From the NCBI GenBank assembly GCA_024642765.1, contig JAHEAM010000027.1, positions 1 through 15,438 of the forward strand: a DNA stretch of 15,438 bases, written 5' to 3'. Made by a program: the position numbers and the translations under genes. Below the pieces are notes generated by a model. It had not been told where the DNA came from. It ran no database searches and saw only the letters and a program-made list of their open reading frames with translations. This stretch comes from Planctomycetaceae bacterium. Its GTDB lineage: Bacteria > Planctomycetota > Planctomycetia > Pirellulales > Pirellulaceae. Positions 1-8,226 of this stretch are shown one piece after another. Every line of letters starts with the position of its first letter. The first letter of the stretch is position 1.

Positions 1-915
1 ACGTGGGAGCAGCTGAATGTCGTCCGACAGCAGTTGGAAGGAATTCTTGCACAGGGCAATTTGCCAGGAATCGAAAACGTATTGTTAGAGGCGACCTCCG
101 ATGAAATGGCCGCCTATACGTTTTTAGCGCGAGTTGCCAGTTCTTGTAAGGGCCCTGGTCGAGTCTCAAGTGTATTCGATTTTCAAACCGGTGCGCCTTT
201 AATTGACACAGCAGCATTTGTTCAAACGCTCCAAACGATGGTCGATAATCCAGCCAATAAAACTCAACGCTCCATCGCCGATATCTATTCCGATTTGGTT
301 GCAGGGAAAGCCGTGATGGGAATTGGGTGGCCGTCACGACATTTTGCTGAGAACAAGACGGAACCCTCAAGCAATTTGGCAGTTGCGCGTCTGCCGGGCA
401 GCCCTAATTGGTTCGATACAAACGAAGACAAATGGATTACTCGAGGTGTCGATGAACAGTCGCGATTGGACTTTTTAGGATTTGATGGCCGAGTGGTCAG
501 TGTTGCAAAGAATTCGTTGCAGACTCAGGCTTCCATTCGGTTTGCGGTTTGGCTTTCTTCATTTGCAACTAGCCGAAAGATCGGAATTGATTCGGCGACA
601 ACGGCTCCATACTTAACGAATCAGTTGGGAACAATCACGGCTTGGACAGGTGAGTCTCTCGACGATGAAGCAGGAACACAATATTTCGATGCGCTTTCGG
701 CTGGGCAACGAGAACGATTGAGTTTTGTATTTCCTCGAATTCAGGGACAAAGCGAATACATCGAACAACTCGCGAATGGTATTAGCTCGGCTCTGCGAGG
801 TGAATTGACACCTGCCGAATCTCTGAAGGGTGTTTCGGCAAAATGGAATGATTTGCACGATCGATTCGGCCGAGACAACCAACGCAAGGCGATCGTCGCC
901 AGCGAAAACCTGTAG
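1..915 (+). CDS. Extracellular solute-binding protein, C-terminal part (5' end outside window)
   Basis: The reading frame is open from the first base of the window, so the first ATG-like start at 34 is not the real start and the N-terminus, with any signal peptide, is missing. The roughly 304 visible residues look like the C-terminal lobe of a family 1/8 periplasmic ABC substrate-binding protein: a stretch like AAYTFLARVASS followed by a 'tG.PliDt.aFvqtLqtm' segment, then 'Dl.aGkAvMgIGWPSR', where the family usually has its ligand-site 'G.aaM...W' segment. These proteins bind solutes outside the cytoplasmic membrane. No permease or ATPase gene of an ABC system is visible; the next gene, 5-11 bases on, is a BCCT carrier. 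Family assignment rests on pattern resemblance only; the substrate is not predictable. Confidence 0.6.
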   Translation, partial: TWEQLNVVRQQLEGILAQGNLPGIENVLLEATSDEMAAYTFLARVASSCKGPGRVSSVFDFQTGAPLIDTAAFVQTLQTMVDNPANKTQRSIADIYSDLVAGKAVMGIGWPSRHFAENKTEPSSNLAVARLPGSPNWFDTNEDKWITRGVDEQSRLDFLGFDGRVVSVAKNSLQTQASIRFAVWLSSFATSRKIGIDSATTAPYLTNQLGTITAWTGESLDDEAGTQYFDALSAGQRERLSFVFPRIQGQSEYIEQLANGISSALRGELTPAESLKGVSAKWNDLHDRFGRDNQRKAIVASENL

Positions 916-926
916 AGCGCTTGCCC

Positions 927-2501
927 ATGGACTCCAATTATCTTTCGCAAAACAAAATGAAACTCCGACGTTTCGTTTTTTGGCCACCTTTCTTGTTGTT
1001 AGTGCTTGCTGCATTACTGAGTTTGTTGAACCGTCAGCTATTTCAAACGTCCCTCACAGCAGCGCACCACTGGTTGCTTGAGCATTTTGGCTGGCTTTTT
1101 ACTACCCTCGCGTTCGGTGCGTTCGTATTGAGCATTTTGATTAGTTGTTCACGTTTCGGAGGTTTGCGATTGGGGGGGCGTAACGCGCAGCCTCTAATGA
1201 GTATGTGGAATTGGTTTGCAATCACGTTGTGTACAACGATCGCGGTCGGCATTTTGTTTTGGTCGACGGCTGAGCCGCTCATGCACTTTCAAAATCCCCC
1301 TGAGTCGACTCAAGTCACTGGCTTGACAAAGCAGGCGGAGACTCTTGCGATTTCTGCACTTTTCTTGCACTGGACTTTTGTGCCGTACTCGATTTATTGT
1401 GTTGCCTCATTGATGTTTGGATTCGCATATTACAACATGCGTCTGCCGTTTACGCTGGGCTCGACTTTGGTTCCCTTGGTGGGGAGGCGAGTTGCCCAGA
1501 AAATTGGTCCGGTTGTTGATTCCGTTTGCCTTTTCTCATTAGTTGCTGGGATGGCTGCCTCGTTAGGAACTGGAATATTGACAATTTCCGGTGGTTTGAA
1601 TTCGCTTTTTGGAATCGAACGTACGCCTACCATTTGGGCGGCGATTACACTGATCATTGTTTGCACGTTTATTGCATCGAGTGCGACTGGGTTGATGAAA
1701 GGAATCAGGATTCTGTCCGATATCAATGCGAAGGGCTTGGTTGTGTTGGGAGCGATTGTTTTTATCCTTGGTCCAACGTTGCTGATATTGCAAGTCGGCA
1801 GTCAGGCTGTGGTCGAGTTTGCTCAGCGTTTTTTTTCGCTTGGAATCTATGATAGTTTGATCGCACGAAGTGACTGGACAAAGCAGTGGTCGATTTTCTA
1901 TTGGGCCGTTTGGATGGCTTGGACTCCCATCACCGCTTGTTTTTTGGGGCGGATTGCTTACGGGCGAACCGTGCGAGAATTCATGCTCATTAATCTTTGG
2001 GCACCGGCACTTTTTAGCATGGCTTGGATGGCTGTTTGGGGCGTTACGACTTTAAACCTTGAACAAAACGGGGCGAATCTTGCTGAATTGGCTAAATTGT
2101 CTGGCAATGAATCTGTATCGTATGCGGTTTTGAGTTCGTTGCCCTTTGGTACCCTGATGGTTATTTTTTATTTGGCAAGTGCCTTTATTTGTTTTGTAAC
2201 TTCAGCCGATTCGAACACAACAGCCATGTCAAGCATCAGTTCCGCTGGAGTGACACTCGACAAACCCGAGGGGCTGTTGTGGGTCAAATTTGCGTGGGGA
2301 ATGTTGGTTGGCTGGACAGCTTGGATGATGATTTCTTTTGCCGATGTGGAAGGAATCAAGATGCTCTCGAATTTGGGGGGATTTCCGGCAGCGTGGTTGA
2401 TCTTCGGGATAATGCTGTCTTTGGCGTTGGTGGTTTGGAATCCCTCGAAATACAATTTGGTCGATTCAGAAATTGACGGACCGGACAAGTTGAAAGAATA
2501 A
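927..2501 (+). CDS. BCCT-family (betaine/carnitine/choline-type) transporter
   Basis: An integral membrane protein of 524 residues, the usual BCCT length, with about 12 hydrophobic segments. Members are cation-coupled or exchange carriers for quaternary ammonium and related compounds in the cytoplasmic membrane. Family hallmarks seen: FWSTAEPLMHF after TM3 (about residues 111-121); the TM8 block FYWAVWMAWTP with three Trp at i, i+3, i+6 (about W326, W329, W332), matching the aromatic substrate box of BetP-type proteins; and GRIAYGRTVREF just after it. The TM3 glycine stretch, GMGIG in BetP, is TTIAVG here, so substrate or coupling ion may differ. Start chosen at ATG 927; TTG 921 and ATG 957 are alternatives, and none has a clear ribosome binding site. 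It lies in tight tandem with the solute-binding protein gene before it and the acyltransferase gene after it. Confidence 0.9.
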   Translation: MDSNYLSQNKMKLRRFVFWPPFLLLVLAALLSLLNRQLFQTSLTAAHHWLLEHFGWLFTTLAFGAFVLSILISCSRFGGLRLGGRNAQPLMSMWNWFAITLCTTIAVGILFWSTAEPLMHFQNPPESTQVTGLTKQAETLAISALFLHWTFVPYSIYCVASLMFGFAYYNMRLPFTLGSTLVPLVGRRVAQKIGPVVDSVCLFSLVAGMAASLGTGILTISGGLNSLFGIERTPTIWAAITLIIVCTFIASSATGLMKGIRILSDINAKGLVVLGAIVFILGPTLLILQVGSQAVVEFAQRFFSLGIYDSLIARSDWTKQWSIFYWAVWMAWTPITACFLGRIAYGRTVREFMLINLWAPALFSMAWMAVWGVTTLNLEQNGANLAELAKLSGNESVSYAVLSSLPFGTLMVIFYLASAFICFVTSADSNTTAMSSISSAGVTLDKPEGLLWVKFAWGMLVGWTAWMMISFADVEGIKMLSNLGGFPAAWLIFGIMLSLALVVWNPSKYNLVDSEIDGPDKLKE

Positions 2502-2503
2502 GT

Positions 2504-3733
2504 ATGCAGCAAGTTCTGATTGAGAAACCGTATGAATTCGTTCCGCCATTTCAGGCGACTTGGCCGGCTCGGCTGTTCGCGAGGTTAGGTTTTTTTCGTA
2601 GGAATTTAAGGAAAGTGCATGGCGTTATCGACCATGAATGTCGGAACCTAAACCGATTGCGCCAATCCATCAACGAGGGGCACGGCGTGATGTTGTGTCC
2701 AAATCATTCGCGTACTGCCGATGCCGTTGCGATGGGATTTGTAGCTCGAGAGACTCCGTGCGAGTTCTTCGTAATGGCGAGTTGGCATTTGTTTAACCAA
2801 GGTTGGTTTAATCGTTTTATGTCACGGCTGCTCGGTGGATTCAGTGTCAATCGAGAAGGGCTAGATCGTCAGGCAATCGACGAGGCTGTGCGTATACTGC
2901 AGTATGCCAAAAGGCCGTTGTTGATTTTCCCCGAGGGTACGACGAGTCGCACGAACGATCAGTTGATGGCGTTGATGGAAGGGCCAGCATTTATAGCGAG
3001 AACAGCCGCTAAGCGTCGCGCCAAGGAGAACGGCGGCAAGGTAGTGGTGCATCCGGTCGGCATCAAGTACTTATTTGGTGGCGACATCGAGCATAGTGCC
3101 GGTCAGGTTCTCTCGGAGATTGAACATCGTCTCACGTGGAAGAAAAAAAATCACTTGCCGCTCGTCGATCGATTGGTCAAGGTTGGTAACGCATTGTTGA
3201 CTCTAAAAGAGCTTGAGCATCGCTTGAACGTGAATGCCGAGTCAACGTTGCGACAACGCCAGACGACAATGGTCAATCACTTGCTCGACCCGTTGGAAGC
3301 ACAGTGGCTTGGCGGCCCGAGACGCGAAGGCATCGCGGTGCGAATCAAGAACCTCCGAATGAAAATATTTCCAGAACTGAGTCGGAGTGCTTTGCCCGCA
3401 GATGAACGCAAACGACGCTGGCAGCAATTGCAAGACACGTATTTGGCGCAACAGATCGATTGCTATCCTGACCAATATGTGACTCGGTTTCCTAGCGTTG
3501 ATCGCATTTTAGAAACGGTCGAGAAGTTTGAAGAGGACCTTACGGATCATTGCCAGTTACACGGGAAGCTAAGAGTCATTATTGAGATTGACGAAGCAAT
3601 CGAAGTTTCCCCCGAACGAGCGCGTGGCAGTAACGCGGGAGATCCCCTCATGAATTCAATCCGCAGCGCACTTGAAAAAATGTTAACCCGCCTTCAGTCC
3701 GAGTCAAAAATGTACGTCCCGCCGAAAACTTAG
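2504..3733 (+). CDS. PlsC-type 1-acyl-glycerol-3-phosphate acyltransferase family protein
   Basis: A 409-residue protein. The acyltransferase motifs are in order: the catalytic H-x4-D block NHSRTAD (H68, D73), GGFSVNRE (about 111-118) and FPEGTTSR (142-149), which binds the glycerol phosphate in the PlsC/LPLAT family. Such enzymes transfer an acyl chain to a lysophospholipid or similar acceptor at the inner face of the membrane. PlsC proteins are usually about 240 residues; here a charged tail of about 180 residues with no recognised domain follows, and no obvious transmembrane helix is seen. ATG 2504 lies 2 bases after the transporter stop, so translational coupling is likely. The acceptor substrate cannot be predicted; phospholipid remodelling is the family default. 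Confidence 0.85.
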   Translation: MQQVLIEKPYEFVPPFQATWPARLFARLGFFRRNLRKVHGVIDHECRNLNRLRQSINEGHGVMLCPNHSRTADAVAMGFVARETPCEFFVMASWHLFNQGWFNRFMSRLLGGFSVNREGLDRQAIDEAVRILQYAKRPLLIFPEGTTSRTNDQLMALMEGPAFIARTAAKRRAKENGGKVVVHPVGIKYLFGGDIEHSAGQVLSEIEHRLTWKKKNHLPLVDRLVKVGNALLTLKELEHRLNVNAESTLRQRQTTMVNHLLDPLEAQWLGGPRREGIAVRIKNLRMKIFPELSRSALPADERKRRWQQLQDTYLAQQIDCYPDQYVTRFPSVDRILETVEKFEEDLTDHCQLHGKLRVIIEIDEAIEVSPERARGSNAGDPLMNSIRSALEKMLTRLQSESKMYVPPKT

Positions 3734-3735
3734 TC

Positions 3736-3775
3736 CGGCAACGTCTGCCGCTGCTCTGGCTTTGGTTTGCCAGCA
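3736..3775 (+). terminator. Tandem weak hairpins after the acyltransferase gene
   Basis: Directly after the stop at 3733 are CGGCA-ACGTC-TGCCG (3736-3750) and a second hairpin (3752-3775: TGC, 2-base bulge, TGGC, 8-base loop, GCCA, GCA). No proper T run follows, only scattered Ts at 3779-3794, so intrinsic termination is possible but not convincing. Confidence 0.3.
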
Positions 3776-4055
3776 ACTCATTTTGATGTTTTAACGCAAA
3801 TCGAGAGTTATCGATGGCAATTCCCGCGACCTTGCGTGAATTCATACCTTTTTTCTTGGACTTTTTTTCGCCAAACGGCGTTTCCGATTGCGCCAGTCGT
3901 CGCCCCGTTTTAGTTGCAAAAAATACACAAAAAACTGTCTTTCGATCTTAAAAACTGTTAGCAGCGTTCTATGGTATCTGGAATTTGCATACCGTGGCGT
4001 TAACAGGATGTGTTGCCTCGACCAACGAAATGAGCAACCTCCAAGGAAACCACGT
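3776..4055. other. Intergenic region with no recognised gene
   Basis: About 280 bases between the acyltransferase and response-regulator genes, rich in A and T runs. A + strand frame is open from 3888 into the response regulator, but the codons before 4056 resemble no protein. I found no tRNA, repeat or convincing promoter. It probably holds the promoter of the signalling cluster. Confidence 0.5.
4043..4048 (+). promoter_or_regulatory. Ribosome binding site deciding the start of the response regulator
   Basis: AAGGAA lies 7 bases before ATG 4056. This is the best Shine-Dalgarno match in the area and favours 4056 over the in-frame ATG at 4089, which has none, and over the upstream extension to 3888. 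Confidence 0.6.
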
Positions 4056-4502
4056 ATGGACAGCCAAATCAAACCTCCGAAAATTCGTATGAGCACTAAA
4101 CCCAAGGTCTTACTCGTCGATGACGATACCATTCTCCTCCGCAGCCTGCGGCGGTTGCTCGAGCAGCACGACATGGTTGTTGGAACTGTGACTTGTGCTA
4201 GAGAAGCAATGTTGGAACTCATGCAAGAGCGATACGACGGCGTTATCTGTGATTACAAGATGTCGGGCAAAAACGGGAAGGAACTTTTGAAGCAAATCCG
4301 CGAGGAGTTTCCTGGCATGTTTCGAATCATGCTGACTGGTGAACTCTGTTTAGGCGAGTCACTCATGGTCAAGGAGCGTGACAAGCTCGATAGTGTTTTG
4401 CAGAAACCATGCGAAGATCAGGTTCTCGTCGGTGAAATTTATGAAATGTTGGAGCGACGCCGCAGTCTTGGAAAACGTTTGCTTGCGATTTTCAATACGT
4501 AG
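4056..4502 (+). CDS. Single-domain response regulator (REC only)
   Basis: A 148-residue receiver-domain protein with no output domain. The acidic pocket is VDDD (D22-D24), the phospho-acceptor D66 sits in VICDYKMSGKNG, the switch Thr is T94 in MLTGE, and the conserved Lys is K117 in QKP. All functional residues are present, so it should be phosphorylated by a histidine kinase, most simply the one encoded 135 bases downstream. Lone REC proteins act by protein-protein contact or as phosphate shuttles. A short Lys/Pro-rich stretch precedes the domain. Its sequence resembles the REC domain of the REC-HDOD protein encoded at 5693, as expected for regulators sharing a kinase, but their interaction is an inference. 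Confidence 0.9.
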   Translation: MDSQIKPPKIRMSTKPKVLLVDDDTILLRSLRRLLEQHDMVVGTVTCAREAMLELMQERYDGVICDYKMSGKNGKELLKQIREEFPGMFRIMLTGELCLGESLMVKERDKLDSVLQKPCEDQVLVGEIYEMLERRRSLGKRLLAIFNT

Positions 4503-4520
4503 TGCTCATTTCAAAACGAA

Positions 4521-4571
4521 AGAGTCCCTAGAAATGGCAGGGAGCTTCGGTCCCTTTGAGTAAAAGACTCT
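4521..4571 (+). other. Nested inverted repeat with a UUCG-type tetraloop between regulator and kinase genes
   Basis: An inner stem AGGGA/TCCCT (4539-4543 with 4551-4555) closes on C-TTCG-G (4545-4550) with one bulged G, giving a cUUCGg tetraloop in RNA. An outer pair AGAGTC/GACTCT (4521-4526 with 4566-4571) encloses it. No T run follows, so it may be a processing or stability element, or a weak terminator, rather than a standard intrinsic terminator. Confidence 0.4.
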
Positions 4572-4637
4572 ATTTAGTTCCTCGAATATACCTTAAGACG
4601 CGAATAAAAAATAATCTTTGATCGGAAACTGACAACA

Positions 4638-5573
4638 ATGACTTCAAAATATTCAGAACCCATTTCGCGCCGTCAAGACATCGAGCATGCAGGACGCTTG
4701 GAATCTATTGGTCGGTTGTCCGCGGGTGTTGCTCACGAGATGAATACTCCGATGCAATACATCGGCGATAACCTTCGCTACCTAGAAAAGTGTGTTGAAC
4801 AGTTGTTCACGACACTTGAGCAATTGCCAGTCCTAGTTGATGTTCTTCGGAGTCACGAGATCGAATTGCCAGAACCGGCACGCAGCATCTTTTCCGATTT
4901 CGACAGCGGGAAATACGCAAACACAATCAGAAGTTTTCCGGAAGCCATTGACGATAGTCTGGCGGGCGTGAGGTCCGTTGCCACAATCGTACAGGCGATG
5001 AAACAGTTTGCACATCCGGGCGCAAACCGACGGATGGGTACAAATATCAACGAAGTCGTCTTGACCGCTATCACGCTTGCCAAGAACGAATACAAGCGAA
5101 TTGCTGATGTGGAGTTCATACCGGCAGCTGAGATCAAGCAGATTGAAGGGATTGGCGCTCAGTTGAGCCAGGCAGTTTTGAACCTTGTCATCAATTCTGC
5201 CCAGGCGATCGCTGCACACATGGCCGAAACTGACACTCGCGGCAAAATCAAGATTGAAACAAAAAATACTTCCTCAGGCATCGAGTTGTCGCTTACCGAT
5301 AACGGTGGGGGTATTTGTCCAGAGGCACTCGAGCATATCTTTGAACCGTTTTTTACGACGAAGGAACCGGGTGTCGGCACTGGTCAAGGGCTCGCGTTCG
5401 TTCATTCGACAATTGTTGATACACACGGCGGTTCGCTGCACGTCGAAAACGATTTCGGTACCGGCGCTACATTCGTGCTACGGTTGCCTTGTAAATCTCC
5501 GAGATCAGTTTGCGATACTGTTGCCATGCCAGAGCGCAATCGAGTTAACGGCTCGAAAATTGTAAAAACGTAA
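4638..5573 (+). CDS. Soluble sensor-less histidine kinase
   Basis: A 311-residue two-component kinase. The HisKA block starts almost at the N-terminus, with phospho-accepting H33 in GVAHEMNTP. The dimerisation helices continue to about residue 130 and include the MKQFAHPG segment typical of one soluble kinase subfamily. The ATPase domain shows the N box LNLVINSAQA (N186), the G1 box DNGGGI, the F box FEPFFTTKE and the G2 box GTGQGLA. There is no transmembrane helix and no PAS, GAF or HAMP domain, so the input must come from a partner protein or from the 16 residues before HisKA. It lies between a lone REC gene and a REC-HDOD gene, all on one strand; these are its likely phosphorylation targets. 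The start at ATG 4638 has only a weak upstream GGA. Confidence 0.9.
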   Translation: MTSKYSEPISRRQDIEHAGRLESIGRLSAGVAHEMNTPMQYIGDNLRYLEKCVEQLFTTLEQLPVLVDVLRSHEIELPEPARSIFSDFDSGKYANTIRSFPEAIDDSLAGVRSVATIVQAMKQFAHPGANRRMGTNINEVVLTAITLAKNEYKRIADVEFIPAAEIKQIEGIGAQLSQAVLNLVINSAQAIAAHMAETDTRGKIKIETKNTSSGIELSLTDNGGGICPEALEHIFEPFFTTKEPGVGTGQGLAFVHSTIVDTHGGSLHVENDFGTGATFVLRLPCKSPRSVCDTVAMPERNRVNGSKIVKT

Positions 5574-5659
5574 ATTTCCCTCTCAGTGTTTCTTTTTATA
5601 TTTCGCTTCACGACTTTCATCACGGTAACACCTCTTTGCAAAATTTTTAAATATGAGTT

Positions 5660-5677
5660 CCTGCGTCACGTCGCAGG
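5660..5677 (+). promoter_or_regulatory. Hairpin covering the likely Shine-Dalgarno of the REC-HDOD gene
   Basis: CCTGCG (5660-5665), 6-base loop, CGCAGG (5672-5677): a perfect 6-bp stem. The best ribosome-binding candidate for ATG 5693, AGGTGA at 5675-5680, overlaps its 3' arm. Folding would partly hide that site. Confidence 0.4.
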
Positions 5678-5692
5678 TGATTGAGAAAAACG

Positions 5693-6883
5693 ATGAAACT
5701 ATTACTCGTTGACGATGAAAACTTGGTTCTGCGCGCGATCACTCGAGCCATTAAATCTAACGAGCCAGATTGGGAGGTCGAAACGGCCCATGACGGTATT
5801 GAGGCGCTCGAACTCATCAAAAACGGCGATTTTGATTGCATGGTCACAGACATGCTGATGCCGCGCATGGACGGCGTCGAGTTGCTGAGTAAGGCACGCA
5901 CAAATAAACCAGAAATGATACGTATTGTCCTTTCAGGCCAAGCCGACAATTCAATCGCTTTTAAAGCCGTGCAGCCGATGCACCGTTACCTTGCAAAACC
6001 ATGCGACGCTACGAATCTGATTTCGACAATTGAAAACTCAACGACAACCGTTCGTTTGATCATGGATCCGGCGCTGAAGCAAGCTCTGGGCGGACTAAGC
6101 TCCATGCCGACCTTACCTCGCCTATATCAAGAAATCTGTGCGGTCATTGATGACCCAAATGGTAAGGTCGAGGACATCAAAGATATTGTTGAAAAAGACC
6201 CCATTATCACGGCGAAATTGCTACAAGTCGTCAATTCAGCGTTGTTTGCCTTTTCACGTCGAATCAACTCGCTGGAGCAAGCCATTTCGTTGCTAGGGTT
6301 TAGTCTGATTCGATCGCTTGTGCTTACCGCGGAAATTATCAACGATAGGTTGCAACCGATCCAGGGCCTTTCCGCCGATTCCCTATTCACGCACTCGTTC
6401 CAAGTCGGGCTGATCGCTCGTGTCATTGGTCGATACGAAAAATTCAACCCAGACGAATTGGAAGCCGCCTTCACAGCAGCCCTGCTACATGATCTGGGCA
6501 AGGTTGTCCTGCTGGACAGACTTCCGAAAAAACTGGAAGCAGCAATCGAGCTTTCACAAACGGAGAGAATTTCGATTATCGACGCCGAGCGAAGTATTAT
6601 CGGCTGCGATCACGCTGCTGTTGGCGGTGCCTTGTTACAAATGTGGGGACTGCCGCAAGAAACGCTCGAAGCCGTTGCATTACACCATTCGCCTGCGCTG
6701 CTGACACCGGGCGACGAACTAAGTTTGACGAATATTACATTTGCGGCAAACGCGATCGCCAAGAAAATTGAATTTAGTGTCTATAAGGCAACTATGGTAG
6801 AACGCCACGGCGAACTTCCGGCATCCAATTTGATTTCGAAATTCCGCGAATGGCAAAAGGCCTGTGCCCGAGTCGAAGGGTAA
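5693..6883 (+). CDS. REC-HDOD response regulator
   Basis: A 396-residue protein with an N-terminal receiver domain (about 1-120) and a C-terminal HDOD domain (about 130-345). REC residues: D7/D8/E9 pocket, phospho-acceptor D53 in VTDMLMPRMDG, S81 in VLSGQ and K102 in AKP. The HDOD part begins SSMPTLPRLYQEI, contains VEKDPIITAKLLQVVNS and ISLLGFSLIRSLVL, keeps an HD pair (H266-D267 in LLHDLGK) and ends with the conserved DHAAVGGALLQMWGLP. HDOD domains are non-catalytic relatives of HD phosphohydrolases, used in signalling output. The preferred start is ATG 5693; TTG 5681 would add four residues. The gene converges on hisD with 22 bases between the stops, where only a weak ATTCG/CGAAT inverted repeat (6886-6906) is seen. 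Confidence 0.9.
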   Translation: MKLLLVDDENLVLRAITRAIKSNEPDWEVETAHDGIEALELIKNGDFDCMVTDMLMPRMDGVELLSKARTNKPEMIRIVLSGQADNSIAFKAVQPMHRYLAKPCDATNLISTIENSTTTVRLIMDPALKQALGGLSSMPTLPRLYQEICAVIDDPNGKVEDIKDIVEKDPIITAKLLQVVNSALFAFSRRINSLEQAISLLGFSLIRSLVLTAEIINDRLQPIQGLSADSLFTHSFQVGLIARVIGRYEKFNPDELEAAFTAALLHDLGKVVLLDRLPKKLEAAIELSQTERISIIDAERSIIGCDHAAVGGALLQMWGLPQETLEAVALHHSPALLTPGDELSLTNITFAANAIAKKIEFSVYKATMVERHGELPASNLISKFREWQKACARVEG

Positions 6884-6905
6884 TGATTCGTCCAGAATGA
6901 CCGAA

Positions 6906-8186
6906 TTAGCCTTTTGGTGATCTCACTTGGGGTGAATAGTCTCGTATGGCGGCGGCCCGGCGATGAGCCTCAAGGCCTTCGATTTCTGCCATTTTTTTAG
7001 TGTCAGAAATCAAGTCGGCATCAACATAATCAGACATTTTGATCCAAGTCCTGACGCGAGCGAATGTAAACACATTGAGGCCACCTGTGAATCGGGCCGA
7101 ACCGTTGGTTGGCAAAGTGTGATTGGGTCCAATTCCATAATCGCCAAACACCTCGGCTGAATTCCCGCCAATGAAAATGCAGCCAGCATGCTTTACGTCT
7201 TTTGCAAATTCATCTGCATTGCGGATGGTCAATTCAAGATGCTCAGGAGCGATGCGATTGCAGAGCGTCAACAGTTCCTCTCGATCAGCGCAAATGATTG
7301 CTGCCCCATTTTGCAATGCACGTGTCGCAGTTTCAGCAGTTGGTAGATCCTGGAGTTGTTTACCTAATTCCAATTGAATGGCCTCCAAAGTCGTCCGTTC
7401 TGTGCTTGCGACAAAAGGGCGAGCGTCTGGGTCATGTTCGGCTTGGGCCAACAAATCTGCGGCAACCTTGGCAGGGTCCGCCGAATTATCGGCGACTACC
7501 AACAATTCACTGGGCCCTGCCAACATATCAATTCCTACTCGCCCAAACACTTGGCGTTTTGCCTCGGTCACGAAACGGTTGCCTGGCCCGACAATCAGAT
7601 CTAGAGGTGCTAGCTCCGGTATTCCATAGGCCATGGCTGCAATCGCATGGGCCCCGCCGACAACCAACATTTCATCTGCACCAGCGATCGCCGCAGCCGC
7701 GAGCATCAAATCCGTAGGCTTCGGGCTTGCGACCAAGACATAGCGGCAACCGGCAACACGAGCCGTCGTACAAGTCATTAACGCCGTTGAGGGCAACGAA
7801 AAATATCCGGCCGGGACATAGCAGCCGACCCTTTCAATGGGAACAATCGTATGGCCTGCGGTTCCTCCCGGCACCTCGATTTCAATCGGTGACAATGCTG
7901 CAACCTGTGCACGGGCAAAGTGTTCGATTCGGTCCTTTACCCGCGTCAGTAACTCTCGATACTCAATCGGAATTCGAGTACAAGCAGCCTGAAGCTCGTC
8001 ACTGCTCAGGATTAAAGGTTGTTCCGAAGAGATTTCGTTGAACTTCTGTCCGAATTGCCGGAGTGCGGACTCACCACCCACTCGAACAGCCTCGATAATT
8101 TGAGTTACGGCCGAAGTCGTTTCGCCGTCAATATCTGGCAAATATGCTGGGAGTTGAAAATTGTTCGCTTGAATAATTGGAAACAT
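6906..8186 (-). CDS. hisD: Histidinol dehydrogenase
   Basis: The last enzyme of histidine synthesis: it oxidises L-histidinol to L-histidine in two NAD+-dependent steps, using zinc. The 426-residue length is normal. The zinc ligands of the Salmonella enzyme (Q259, H262, D360, H419) and its catalytic E326-H327 are all found at a constant offset of 11: Q248, H251, D349, H408 and E315-H316. Family blocks GCYVPAGYFSLPSTALM, VGPGNRFVTEAKR and GIDMLAGPSE are present. It is the last gene of the operon, 40 bases after hisIE. The ATG at 8186 has no good ribosome binding site; an out-of-frame ATG at 8193 lies just upstream. No promoter of its own is seen. Confidence 0.98.
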   Translation of the reverse strand: MFPIIQANNFQLPAYLPDIDGETTSAVTQIIEAVRVGGESALRQFGQKFNEISSEQPLILSSDELQAACTRIPIEYRELLTRVKDRIEHFARAQVAALSPIEIEVPGGTAGHTIVPIERVGCYVPAGYFSLPSTALMTCTTARVAGCRYVLVASPKPTDLMLAAAAIAGADEMLVVGGAHAIAAMAYGIPELAPLDLIVGPGNRFVTEAKRQVFGRVGIDMLAGPSELLVVADNSADPAKVAADLLAQAEHDPDARPFVASTERTTLEAIQLELGKQLQDLPTAETATRALQNGAAIICADREELLTLCNRIAPEHLELTIRNADEFAKDVKHAGCIFIGGNSAEVFGDYGIGPNHTLPTNGSARFTGGLNVFTFARVRTWIKMSDYVDADLISDTKKMAEIEGLEAHRRAAAIRDYSPQVRSPKG

Positions 8187-8226
8187 ACTTCATTGTGCAA
8201 AAAATAGGATTTGTTTGGAGTCAAAC

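Noticed and set aside
3888..4055. N-terminal extension of the response regulator to an upstream start
   Set aside because: The extra 56 codons resemble no domain, and a good ribosome binding site sits before ATG 4056.
7298..7717. 139-codon + strand ORF across hisD
   Set aside because: Antisense to hisD, low-complexity composition, no recognisable domain or start signal.
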